Assembly (NCBI GenBank): GCA_029641185.1
Contig: JAPWGK010000031.1
Span: 62,001-126,000, forward strand
Length of the DNA stretch: 64,000 bases
Source of the DNA: Pseudofabraea citricarpa
Taxonomy: Eukaryota > Ascomycota > Leotiomycetes > Helotiales > Dermateaceae
Direction: 5' to 3'
The position numbers and the translations under genes were made by a program. The notes beneath the pieces are model-generated. The model ran no database searches. It was not told the origin of the DNA and saw only the letters and a list, made by a program, of their open reading frames with translations. Of the stretch, positions 22,506-33,935 are shown piece by piece (the stretch's first letter is position 1; each line of letters opens with the position of its first letter).

Positions 22506-24209
22506 CTATACATGTCTGTGCTTGGAATGGCTGCGAGCGAATCGTCCATGTGGAATGTGTCGACGTTCAGTTCCTCCACAAGATCCAAAGTCAGATAGGC
22601 ATCCAGCTCCGCAGTATTCCGAGCTGCCACCGCACCATCCAGCATGGGAGCAGCAATCGCCAAAGTCACTTCCGAGACAAGTGAGTCCGGTAGATCCACC
22701 ACAGGTTGCATCTGTGGAAACAGTGGTCGCCTGGGGAAGATCGGCCTCGCATTCAGTATCTTCTGACTCGGCAGGAGTCTCGGCTTCGCTGGTTGTGGTT
22801 GGCGAGTCAATGGTGGTTGCAGTTGCAGGCTCATCGACAGATTGGGAAGTGATTGTGGATGATGCCTCGGTAGTAGGAGTTGGCTCTGGAGTTTCCAATG
22901 CAGTGGTAGGAGCTGATTCAACAGTGGTAGCTACAGGAGTTGATTCGGAAGTGGCGCTGACGCTCGCTGAGACTGGAACTTCACCGGCAACATTTTCGGC
23001 CGCAGGAATCGAGTCAAAGGTTGGCACAGGTGGGTTGAGATCCTTGCCTGCATTGGGAGGACCATTGAAGTCATTGGCATTGCAAGCGTCGTTGATCGCT
23101 TGGCACTTGTCTTCCCAGATCTTGCAATTCTTGGAGCCAGTTGGTGGAGCTGTATCGTAGCATACCTTATTATCTGCCCAGCAAGACTTTGAAGCCTGTA
23201 ATTGAATTAGTATCAATAATGATGGAGCAAGGTGTAATCAAGAAAGGGTGAACTTACATTCCAACATCCATCCTGAGTGGAGTAGGGTTCGAGCTCAAAT
23301 GCCCACCAGTTCGCATTTGTCAAAATGGCACCGGCTGGGAGAAGACCTTCGGTTTGGACCTGTGCAACATTGGCAGCAGCTTTCGATTGGGAGGCAGTTG
23401 TGTAGACGGGTGGACCGAACAAAGGGTAAGGAAATTTGGGCTCCCAGACGTTGAACAGAACAGAAGGATTGCTGATATCGACATGGCCCGGAATGCTGAC
23501 AGTATTCTCAGGGACTTCGGTAGCGGTTGACTTGAGGAAGATCTGAGCACATCCGACGTAGAACTGAGGGTTTGGTGGGCTCTTGTCAGCGTCATGGAGT
23601 GCCAAAAGCTCAGGTCGGACCAAGTAGTAACCGCCGGCAAGATCACTGGGGATGTTGACAGAAAGGAACCCATCGTTCTGGATCAGCTTCTCGGTGCACC
23701 ACTGGGAGCTGGCTGAGTCATAGCCCTCCTCCCAGATCTTAAACCAGCCATCTCCAGCTGCGGTGTCAGTAATTGCTGAAGATACAGCCTTCATGTAGAC
23801 TGCGCAGGGACCCATGTGTGATTCATCAATGGAGCCTGGGTGAGTTCCGTCAGCCCACTCACGGAAGAGGAAGCTGAGCTTGGAGGATTGATCAACAGGA
23901 CAGACACGAGAGACTCCCTCGGTGCCATCAAAGCCTATGACGCAGTCAGCAAGACTAGATCGAAATGTCTCAGGGTTCTATAGCCAGTGTATGCTTCTCG
24001 CATGCGGGCGGGCGTGTTTACTTACCACAGGCCATGTTATCACTGGTAAGATCGTTCACAAAGTTGGTAGCCGTAGAAGGGTCCTTTGGCATGCGAACGA
24101 AAGTGCCATCACCTTGGTCAACATCATTGACAAAGAGGGTAGTGAAGACAGTGTGGCCTGCCACTGCCTTGGCTGCCGCGAGGCCGGCTGCGAGGGTGAT
24201 GAGCTTCAT
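22506..24209 (-). CDS. AA9 lytic polysaccharide monooxygenase with C-terminal CBM18
   Basis: Exons 24209-24026, 23934-23258 and 23195-22506 give 516 aa. A signal peptide of ~18 residues ends AVAG, leaving His19 (HTVFTTLFVN) as the mature N-terminus of the copper histidine brace. The second His lies in ESHMGPCAVYMK and the axial Tyr in QFYVGCAQIFL; AA9 enzymes oxidatively cleave cellulose or hemicellulose outside the cell. A Cys-rich extension (CWNASKSCW ... CKIWEDKCQAINDAC) follows, then a Ser/Thr-rich linker and a hevein-type CBM18 at about residues 451-495 (CGGSTGLTC...CCSHAGWCG...YCG), which binds chitin. The final tail is His/Arg-rich. Families are clear; the pairing of a plant-wall LPMO with a chitin-binding module is the unusual point. 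Confidence 0.93.
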
Positions 24210-25217
24210 GGTGGTGGTTGTAGTTTTTGCGTAGGTGATGTAATGAGTGGAAAGTGTTCAACACCAAGAGCAGGAAAGTATTTAAAGGATTGTGTGTAGT
24301 TGGAAGAAGAAGTTGTGGAGTAAAGAACGTGGTTGATGGTAAAGAAGAAAGAAGATTGTTGTGTTCGCGAGAGTGGAAAACAAGGAGCGTGTTTAGATAG
24401 ATGGACAGCCGTGAGTGAATGTTGTACACAGAACAGAACAGATGGAACCCGCCCTTGACACAACTTTACAAAGACAGACTATCTTCTTTCTACTGGAACA
24501 AGATCAAGGAGACTCACAATGGCAATGGGGTAGCACTGCATTTATACGATGTTCAACCTCCTTGAGGTCAAAGGTGAGTGCAGATTAAAGGGACCACAGC
24601 CAACCCAACTGCAGCCGCCTCCAGCACCAACTTCACCAGCTCCAGCACTTCTCACCCGCTGTGCCCTGCGGAAGGCCGCCTTGGTACAGGAGTGTAACTG
24701 GTCCCAGAGGAGATTGTGCCGAAGGGGTCTGAGAAAAACATGCTTTCCCGACTAATGGCCACGACTTCGGGAGGGGAACACGAGGGGAATTGATAGAAAA
24801 CACTCGCCAGGCCCCTTAGGCCCCTTTTCCGAGCTGGATGCTTTTGTTTCCTGTTTCGACTTACGCACAAGGACCCGGTTGGTAGGGCGGGAACATCTCG
24901 TTTCACCAATCAAGCGCCTGCCAGCGCGCTAAAGGCCAGGTCGTCCCTTGCAGTCTCGGGAGCCTCGAAATAACGAAGTGCAGACAACAAAACAAACAGC
25001 GTCAAGGTGAAGAAGAGAGAGAGGAGTTGGAATTATTAAGAAAACAAATACAAGTTTAAACCCCCCTAGACACTCCAGTTTTTATGCAATGCTTCCCCCC
25101 CCCCCGGGCACCTCCTACGTCTTCGCTATGCTTGATTGAATTTTGCCTTTTTTACATCTATGGTACATCCACTCCACACTCCACTCATTTCAGTTCCTTG
25201 CTGCATTGCATATCTCT
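24210..25217. other. LPMO promoter and HSP10 3' flank
   Basis: No gene is seen. A run of 11 C occurs at about 25095-25105. The first few hundred bases are the presumed LPMO promoter. Confidence 0.5.
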
Positions 25218-25890
25218 CTATTCATTGATCTTGGCGAGAATACTAGGAAACTGTCAGCATATCCCGGCCCCTTCGGATCAAAAAACTTGGGCACGACATA
25301 CTCATGGTCTCTGAACAGGGAGTACTCCTCGTCTCCAACCTTCACAGGTGATCCGCCATACTACAACCAATTGTCAGCAACGCCTTCGAGAGCCATTTCT
25401 TTGTCCTGCACAAGAGAACCCCCCAAAGAAGAGCACCACGGCTACGGGGAAAGTATACCGCTGGATGGGACAAAGCCCATCCGCTAGTTGCGTGACCTCC
25501 TCTACCCTAGGGCATTGCAATTGACAGCCGTAGCACTCACCTGAGGAATCAACACTTTGTCTCCAACCGCAACACTTGGGCTGACTCTCTTTCCGTCCTT
25601 GTCCAGTCCTCCCGGGCCAATAGCCAACACCCGCGCCTCGTTGAGCTCCTTCACACTCGACTCGGGCAGGAAGATACCTCCAGCGGTTTTCGTCTCGGCC
25701 TTGATGCGCTGAACGAGGATACGATCGAGGAGAGGGGCAAGCGACTTGATGGACTTGAGAGCGGTAGACTACAAATTGGTGCCGTTAGATCAAGTTTGAT
25801 GAATGAATGAGTAAGTCGAAATTTGGTGCAAGAGCCGTCCAGACTCCCGCAAGGGTGCCATGAAGACGTTGCAGATGGGTGACATACCAT
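25218..25890 (-). CDS. HSP10: Mitochondrial 10-kDa chaperonin
   Basis: Four coding exons, 25890-25888 (the ATG alone), 25768-25541, 25360-25302 and 25242-25218, join to exactly 104 aa. The sequence is a full GroES/Cpn10: LLDRILVQRIKAETKTAGGI, mobile loop with IFLPES, VLAIGPGG, VGDKVLIPQYGGSPVKV, YSLFRDHDILAKINE. It caps Hsp60 in the mitochondrial matrix. The last 25-nt exon is needed to reach the family's DILAKINE end; reading on without splicing gives an unrelated tail (YVVPKFFDPKG). The start codon is separated from the rest by a phase-0 intron immediately after ATG. A candidate heat-shock element lies about 140 bp upstream. Confidence 0.95.
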
Positions 25891-26794
25891 ATTGAAGGGG
25901 CTTGAGAGTGGGACTGGCAATTATCTGATAGTATGGCTGTAGGTAGATTGAATGAGGCGGTTGAGCAAGATGTTTACAGTGTAGGTAGGTAAAGTTCCTT
26001 AAGATTTGGATGCGAGCGAGCTCAATCATCGAAGCTTCGATTTCTTTCTCCTCCGAAGCTTAGCCGAGCATCACATGATACAAACCACCATTAAGGAGTA
26101 TTGAGTTATATGTTCACCTACCTGGGTAGTTATAGTGGTAGATGTGCCAGGAGTAAAACCCCATCTCGCTCCATCTGAGTCCTGTGCTATAATCACTATC
26201 TAATTGATAAATTAACCTGTGTAATTTCTTAACCTCCTGTATCGATCCTATTATTCAACCTGCCTCGTTCAACAGGAGGACTTATCACTAGCCATAGCCA
26301 TCTCGAAACAGATTGTTTTCTGTCGGTATGTTATTCACCTCAACTAATCTAAGGCGGCGAATGATCCTGTATAGTCTGTCTGCCCTCCTGTGGATATCCT
26401 CAATAGAACGTGCCTCAATTGACTTTTATATGATTCCTAGAAGTGAATTCGTACGTGAAGTTACGCGGCCAAGAACCCGCTGTATCGACATTTTCATTGT
26501 TAACATGTATGGCATTATTAAAAGGAGCACTCGTTATTGTAAATTCTCTAAACGCCCATGCCGTACTCACACCATATCCATAAACCATCTACAATCCAAT
26601 ACGGACTTGCCTATACAATCTACAATCCCATCTCTACCTCTCAAAATCCCGGCCCAAGAATCGTCCAAAAGTGCCTAAAATGATAAAAGAACTCAAACTT
26701 GGTTACGCGCTGTTGTGCCAGGACCTAAACTCCAATACCATACCTACAATGCAAGTCATAACCTATAAACACCTTCCTCCCATCCAAGCTTGCC
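25891..26794. other. HSP10 promoter and kinase 3' flank
   Basis: No coding structure. It includes the presumed HSP10 promoter next to 25891 and the 3' side of the kinase gene near 26794. Confidence 0.5.
26031..26057. promoter_or_regulatory. Candidate heat-shock element upstream of HSP10
   Basis: GAAGCTTCGATTTC at 26031-26044 contains GAA-nn-TTC, two correctly spaced heat-shock-factor half-sites, with further TTC-like sites and another GAA at 26055-26057. It lies 141-167 bp upstream of the HSP10 start codon. The third module is out of the ideal 5-bp register, so confidence is moderate. Confidence 0.4.
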
Positions 26795-29545
26795 CTACTT
26801 CTTCTCAGGTTCGTGAGGAGGCTCCAGAATATGTGTGTGCCCAGGAGCTTTGATAATTTTTCCACCTTCCTCTTCTCGGCAGATGGCTGTCCCACAGACC
26901 CAGGGGTCAGAAAGAATCTCGTCCATAGTAGCTCTTTTCCTCGGGTCTAGTTCGAGCATGCGACCGATGATATGTCTGCTTTCTCTAGGAAGTAGGCGCA
27001 GCAGTCTCCATGGCCCTTTGATTACTTCTGGCTTTGCATCAGGCTTCTTCTCTGCACCCTCCGTCGTTGAACCATTTTTTGCTGTATTTTGTGCAGTAAT
27101 CTTCTGGGTGGTCACATCTTTATTCGGCGATGCTTGCTTTGATACAGGAGCAGAAATTGATCCTGCATCACGGGCGGGAGTTGAGAGATCATTTGCAGCC
27201 TTGGAAGCACTGCGACCATGACCGTTACTGACGTCGTCGGATAACCTCCTCATGTCCGTGCCAGGCGATGGTGGAGATGCAAAAAGTTTAAAGGAGTTGT
27301 CCGTCATCCTTGGCAATTTCCAAGGAAAACGTCGTAAAGACATACAGCAGAAAATTATTGCGAGAGACCAGATATCAGCGGGCTGCGGGTCGTATTTTCT
27401 CTCGTCGTAAACCTCAGGCGCCAGGTAGGGATCAGAACCAACGATTCCTATCTTAAAGTTAGCAAGATTCAGTGGGTGGGTGACAGAATGACATGCCTGT
27501 TGCTAAAGTAATTCCGTTCTCAAAAGGATACTTGAACACACTGGCACTACCAAAATCAATGATCTTCATAATACCAAACTCATTGACCACGACATTATCC
27601 AGCTTGAGATCGCGATGTGCCAAGCCCATGCTGTGCAGATATGTAACACCACTTAATATCTGAAGGAAAGAGCAGTTGATTTCGGGTTTTGACATCTTCC
27701 CAGTCATAACAATCGCAAACAAATCGTACGGTGCATACTCCATCACCTCGTACCATTTGCCCTTCTCGTGAACAATATCCATGGTCTCGATAATATTTCC
27801 ATGGTGTAGAGTTGATCCAACGCAAAACTCGGCTGTGACTTTTTTGGCGTATTCCTTTTCGGTCTCGTATGAATGTCTAGCTCGAAATTCCTTCACAGCA
27901 AACATTGTTCCATCGCCAGGTCGCTTCATCAACTTGACCGAACCACCAGCGCCAGCTCCTAGAACCTTTCCGAATTTTCCATACTTCGAGGTGAGACCAT
28001 GATCCTCGCCAAAAGGGAGTTGGGTGACTGTTTTATGGTGAGGTGGAGTTCTAATGCCAGACTTGCCAGATTTTGCAGAAGGCGTAGGCGAGGCGGCACG
28101 TTTTGCCTTATTGTGACCGCCTATCTTTAGAAATCTTTTTAATTCTGCCATTGAGCCATGCGATTTGTGTATTGTGGCGGTGCTCTCGTCATGCAAATGG
28201 GACAGATGATCCTTCTTTCCAACACTTAACAAACTAGAGCTTCTTTTATCGGCGCGAGATGATCGAGGGAGATCAGCGGTGGAAGAGGTAGGTGATGGTC
28301 GTTTGGTGCCAAGAGCGCTGAACTTGAAGCGTGGGTCGATACTATCAAGATTTTTGGACTGAGGAGCTCGTTTGTGAGCGGCATATGGATCATTCGCATC
28401 GCCAGCTGGTGTAAAGGGTCGACTATAAACAGAACGAGTTGGACTTGTTTCTCTGGAGACTGGTACCGAGTCTGTTGGTCCTATTGAAAAAGCATGATGC
28501 TTGTGCGCAACTTCGTGTGATTCTTCGGATTGGCTTGTTGGTCCAGTTGTGACTTGGCCGGAAGAAGGGGGCCGAGAAGATTCGTGAGTAGTGGAGGGAA
28601 ATGTACCGGTTCCTGGAGGAGACACCTGTGGGGTGATTTCCTTGGGCTCGCGGTCTGGCTCACGCTCGAGAGGGGCGCCGGTAACCTTCACAGGGCCTTC
28701 AACAGCATCCCGCGACCGCGTTGCCGCAGGTGTGATAGGTGGTGAGTGCATCGAACTTGGGCGAGGACTAGGATGAGGTGATTGCCTCGAGGACGTTTGG
28801 GTGTTAAGTCGACTGGCTTCCCGTGAACCGTCGTCGTTTGAAGGAACCTGTTGATCGGAATGTTAGCTATCTGTTCAGAAGTACATAACAGCGAGTTATA
28901 TCTTTATCATGGAGGTGTGGGGCATATGGATATTCGGATGACCGGGTGATATTGTGTGGGGGAATATCTCTGATAAACCAGCGTACGCTCAGCATAGTTA
29001 TCAAGAGATGTTGTAAAAAATCATCTTTCAACTGCTTGACCTTGGGGTTACTAGCCTCAGTATCTTCTACCGCTGACGCGCTCGCCTTCTTCGTACAGTT
29101 CCCGATGACGGATAGAAAAGACTTCACAACAAACATACTCTTGAAGCTGGTAGAGAGACAGGCTCGAAGGCAAAGTGGCTCATGCGACGTTCTTGAAGAT
29201 GAGTGCCGTGTAAGGATTTGGACAATTGTCGCAGTTCTGCTTGATCTGATCCAGAGATCTGTTGATGGGATGCACCGGAGTCGAGGGTCTCGAGAGCCTT
29301 TGGTTCTATCTCTTCGTTGACGGAGGCAAATCGGACAGTAGGTGATCCAGCAGTGCCATTGTTGTCTTGCATACCGGAGACAGGATTGCTTTCAGCCCCT
29401 GTGAATAAAATTGTTGTCAGTCCAAAGTCCATAGCGACCATCCTGGGATATGACGGAATCGACAATTAACGAGAATACTAATCTGGCGACACGTACCAAT
29501 TGCGGGCCCGTCGGCTGCTTCATGCTTTGTCTGATGCGCAGCCAT
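26795..29545 (-). CDS. Hal4/Hal5-type serine/threonine protein kinase
   Basis: Exons 29545-29497, 29398-29139, 28847-27497 and 27447-26795 give 770 aa. The N-terminal ~380 residues are Ser/Pro-rich and disordered, with a conserved-looking block [13 protein letters not shown] and [17 protein letters not shown]. The kinase domain has a Gly loop ([12 protein letters not shown]), FAVKEFR Lys, [16 protein letters not shown], then [17 protein letters not shown]. This set is typical of the fungal Npr1/Hal5/Sat4 group, which controls nutrient and K+ transporters; assignment within the group is inference. A ~100-residue polar insert sits in the C-lobe before [10 protein letters not shown]. The intron between TG and IVGSDPY must use a GC donor (GCATGT). 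Confidence 0.9.
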
Positions 29546-31022
29546 TTTGCATTTGCTTGGGCAACAGGAACAGTTTGGGATAAAACACTAGAAAGGATGA
29601 AGTCTGCTGAGTCGTGCACTGGCGGACTTGGGAGGGCTGGCTGCTGGCTGCTGGCTGCTGCTGGAGGGGAAGCCGCGGTGTCGAAAATTGAGGCGGATGG
29701 TGGGGCTCTCTCACAGCGGGATAGTCAGGGCCGAATACGGTTGTTGGCTGCTTGCTTGTCTGCTGCTTCTGTAACGAGATAGACGAAAGCAATGGGGGGC
29801 TGGCTGGCTGGCTGGCTGGCTGGCTGCCAATGAATCAGGAGGCGCGAGACTGGATCAGACAGGCGGGAAGAGGGCGAGAGTATGGCACAGTAGAGTGTCG
29901 TGCACCGGGGGGTTGAAAGGATGATGCTGTAATGTGCTGTATTGTAGGAGCAAGCCCAGATGCAGATGCGTATTTGCGCCCTCTCCTCCAGAGTGGAGGT
30001 TAAGCTTTGCAAAAGAGTTCTCTATCTACGAGAGAATGACGATGTGCCGGAAGCCTCTCGCCTTCTAGAAATCCGACTCGGTAGGCCGGGAAACAAACAT
30101 GGGATCGCTGATTAAGCTACAAAGACGAGGATGCCGTAGGCCGGCCGTGATTTGCCCATTATGATGGCCTTCACAACCCTTCCTTGCCGTTGGCCAGACC
30201 TTTGCTGACGACCAGAGGGAGACTTGACTCATTGCCGTCAAGGGCTTTGCAGAGAATTCCTCAACAGCCCGACTAGATTGATTCTTCATAGGCACGGCTA
30301 AGTTGCTGGTCCTGTAGCGGAACCTTGGACCCGATAAGACGGAGGAATGGCATCTGGTACTGTATCTGGCCTGTGATCATGTCCTCGCAGGGCTTGGGTG
30401 AGTTGGGTTGGCTTGCCCGTTGACGATCCCTTCCAGGTTGTCCGAGCTAACACGTCCGGGTAATGGATGAATGCATTATTCAGTCTTCGTTCTGCGCCCT
30501 GATCTTTGGCATATAAAGGAACCGAGTGATCCAATGGTGAGAGAGACATGACAGAGAGAGAGAGACATGTTGGGGAGCATCCAGACTGGCATGTGTCGAC
30601 TGCAGTAGACTTTGTATGCACTCGGTCCGATGTTTCTTTACAAGAGAACCTGTGTAATACTTCCCCATCATCCACGTGATGAATACTACAACTACCTAGG
30701 TACCTAGGTACCTATTCGTAGCTACCTACCACCTTACCAGCCAAACGTAAATATTGGCTAGAACACTCACTACCCATCTGCTGGCACATACCACATCTGG
30801 GTATACAGGCAAGACAATATTAACTAGAGCTGCAATAGATCCTCATTTAACTTTGATTGATTCCTCTGTCTATTCTTGACAATGCATTCATATATTGTAC
30901 AAGGAAGCCGGTGGCTTTTCTGCCTCGCGAGATCCCTATTTTACATGGGAGAAACCCTATACCAAACGCCGGCGCAATGTCAAAGTCAACTCCAAACCAA
31001 GACCCGTCCATCGACTATCCAG
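29546..31022. other. Kinase promoter, 1.5 kb without genes
   Basis: No coding structure. It contains a CTGG tandem run at 29799-29826, alternating CCTAGGTA units near 30695-30712, and AT-rich DNA near 30800. Confidence 0.5.
29799..29826. repeat. CTGG tetranucleotide microsatellite
   Basis: About six to seven CTGG units in tandem, within the upstream region of the kinase gene. Confidence 0.85.
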
Positions 31023-31562
31023 CTAGGGCACTACCGTGACGCCTACTGTTTTTGCCTGTGCAATAACCGATTTGCATAACCCTTCTAGAGATAAACCCGA
31101 GAGTCGTAGTTCTGTTTGCTTGATCTTGGCGATCTCATAGACATGCTTTAAGCTGATCGTGCCAATACTCTGCTGGCCTGGATTGTTGGCGCCCTTCATC
31201 TTCCCTTTTCGCATCTCCGCTCCAGCTGCGGTCAAGAGAAGGTATGCAGTTGTAGGTGTACGCAGCTCGAAGTGAAAGGATCGGTCGGGTCGCACTGTCA
31301 CTCGCGCTGGTATTGGAATACCAGTAGTAATGTGTGCGGTTCGTGCATTGAATTCCTGCGATTGTGTTAGCAAGATGACTCCCGATGGTGGTGCGTATGT
31401 GCTTCAATTGAAGATTCGAAGATAAAAGCGTACCTTGCAGAAGTCCATAGACTTCACACCTTTACTACCCAATGCTGGTCCAACAGGAGGACTGGGGCTG
31501 GCCTGGCCCGCTCCTACAATGAGCTTCACAATCTGATCGGTGGCTGCGCGTGCTTTCGACAT
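31023..31562 (-). CDS. MRPL19: Mitochondrial ribosomal protein uL11m
   Basis: Exons 31562-31434 and 31355-31023 give 153 aa. The uL11 fold is plain: [55 protein letters not shown], then the C-terminal rRNA-binding domain ([32 protein letters not shown]). It forms the L11 stalk base of the large subunit. Bacterial-type features and the filamentous-fungal MRPL19 length indicate the mitochondrial rather than cytosolic protein. The N-terminus begins [11 protein letters not shown]; no long cleavable presequence is evident. It is divergent from SVF1 with 541 bp between start codons. Confidence 0.93.
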
Positions 31563-32103
31563 GTTGGCTGCGCTCGAGGGATAATGTCCAGAGAGCTAGG
31601 GATGCCAGAATATTTCCCGTCGGGGCGAGCATCGCGAAATTCTGGCAGCCTTGCATTTGGGGCAGACAGCGCACGTCCCAATACTGCCTAGCGCCGAGAT
31701 ACCCAGGCCAGGTACTCACGTGGTACTCGCAAGCCAAGTATCGCCAAAGCCATTCGCGCGGGTAACGGTACTTCAAAAGTCCGCAGTCTCTTGAAGTGCT
31801 TCAGGAATATGTCGGATTCATGGCAGAGGCATGCTTGCGCTGGACCTGGGAAGTCCGTAGATATCCGTGTGACCCTATCTTCGTTTCCAGGGTTTAATAT
31901 GAAAGTGAATACATAGAAATGAGGTAGAACTACGCCGCCCTCTGGCTCATGGTGCTGACGTAGTTTCAAGCCAGGCACCGCCAGTGCACGAGGGCGGTGG
32001 GGGGTAGTATGGCGGTTATGAAAACAAATGTAGAAATTTGATCGGGAATATACACACCACCCTTCCTTAACCTCACCCACTACCTAGAAAAACCTCCTTC
32101 AAG
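31563..32103. promoter_or_regulatory. Divergent intergenic region, uL11m / SVF1
   Basis: 541 bp separate the two start codons. No coding exon is seen; both promoters must lie here. No element is individually identified. Confidence 0.45.
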
Positions 32104-33404
32104 ATGATGAACTGGGCTAAAGCAACGTAAGTCTTTTAGCATCTTTCAAACCCTCCAGCGAGCAAAATCTGACCGCGCGCTTGGTGATGAAGGCTGGCCA
32201 ATGTGGCAGGCACCCAAGAACCCATCTACGGGCCTACAGCCATCCAGCCTGTGACAGAACAAGCCAAAACGGACCCTTGGACTGGGACGACAAAGGAGGA
32301 TATCAGATGGGCCGCTCCAGAGTTTACCAGCGTCGAGACGCAGAGTTTCTACTTGATGGCGGATAGTGGACATATTGCTTTGGCACAGGTCATTTACAGC
32401 AACGTTGTGTGGGTCGTCTAAATGCTGCAAATGATCTTTGCTAATTCCAGATAGTGGGCTTCGAACCACTTGCCAATTCAACACAAAGATCTTTTATCCT
32501 GGCGCGTCCAAGCCGAATCTCTGGTCTTCAGATCAACTTACCAATGTCGAGTTTAACGAGGACAAGACCAATTTCTATGCTGAGAACTGCGCCGTTGAGC
32601 TCTCAGAAGATGGCAAGTCTTACTCGATCAAATCCATGACCAACGAGGCATCCATCGTGAATGTTACCGTCACTCAGACTGCTCCTGGCTTTCAGGTCGG
32701 AAAGGATGGGAAAACACACTTCGGGACAGACCCAGCGCAACCATGGGGCACTCTCAGACATGTCTTCTGGCCGAGAAACGTCGTCGAAGGCTCTATCGTT
32801 ACAGAGGATGGTCCGATTGATTTCAAGGGCAAGGCACTTTTCGTGCATGCGCTTCAGGCCATGAAGCCACACCACGCAGCTGCGCAGTGGAACTTTGTTG
32901 ATTTCCAAAGCCCAACTTTCTCTGCCATCATGATGGAATTCACCACACCAATATCATATGGATCTACTGTCGTCAATGTTGGTGGAATTGCTAAGGATGG
33001 GGAGATTATTTGCGGTAGTGCTTCAAACACTGTCGTTCACACGGAAACTAAATCCGATGCGGATAATGATTGGCCAGCACCAGAGGCAATCAAGTACTCA
33101 TGGGTCGGTACAACGAAGGATGGCAAACCTGTAGAGGCTGTTCTAGAAGGACCACTCGGCGTAAAGCTGGATAGAGTTGATATCATGGCAGAAGTACCAG
33201 GGTTTGTGAAGAAGTTCGTTTCCGGGGCAGTGGGCACGAAGCCATACATCTATCAGGTAAGTAACAATCCATTCTTCCATAATCACTAATCTGACGATTA
33301 TTTAGTTCTCTCCACCTGAGATCTCCTTGAAGATCAAAATAGGGGACGAGGAAACAACTGAGAAAGGTGTTCTCTTCTCTGAGGCTACTTTCATCTCAGC
33401 ATGA
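32104..33404 (+). CDS. SVF1: Survival factor 1 (Svf1-like lipocalin-fold protein)
   Basis: Exons 32104-32126, 32193-32408, 32455-33256 and 33306-33404 give 379 aa. Recognisable Svf1 features are the short start [20 protein letters not shown], then [66 protein letters not shown] and [11 protein letters not shown]. Yeast Svf1 protects against oxidative and cold stress and carries ceramide from the ER to the Golgi; the N-terminal amphipathic stretch is the membrane-targeting part. The first intron needs a weak acceptor (GATGAAG), but the phase and conserved residues fit. The second donor is GTGGGT. Confidence 0.92.
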
Positions 33405-33935
33405 TATATTAATCTTCATGGTTGGCATGGTTGGCTTGGTTTGCAATAATGGCGTTGAGTAGAAGAGGTCCTGCACACTCGTTTGGGTATTAGGGAAGTT
33501 GTCATTGTCTTGTAGCCTTTTAGGTTAGTTTAATAGAGTCTCTTGACGAGATTTGAGTCACTGAAAACGATAAATGAGTCCTGTCTTTCCCTTTCGGTTC
33601 CTGTGAGATTTTGCAATTTCCGGCCCTGCTGGACTCGAGTATGGCATTTGTTGAGAAGACATTTGCCAGGTCAGAGCTTCAAACGCTTGTTCAACCCCGT
33701 CCCAACCAACTGTGGTGTGTTTACTCCGTACTTCAATATCTACAAAAAAACGCGGGGTACAGTACAATACTCGCTTAGACCTTCCGCTTCCCTTCACGCG
33801 TCAAGTCCCGACACGCTCACGATCTTATCAATCTCTTGTAACACAAACTTCTTCCACTACCTCTCTTCTCCCGCAGTTGTCAAACCAACCAGTTTAAAGC
33901 ATCACCTGTGGATCGACTAGAAGCTATCAGCAGCA
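33405..33935 (+). other. SVF1 3' flank and H4-variant promoter
   Basis: No gene is seen in 531 bp; both neighbours are on the plus strand. No canonical shared histone promoter with a divergent H3 gene is present. Confidence 0.5.
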
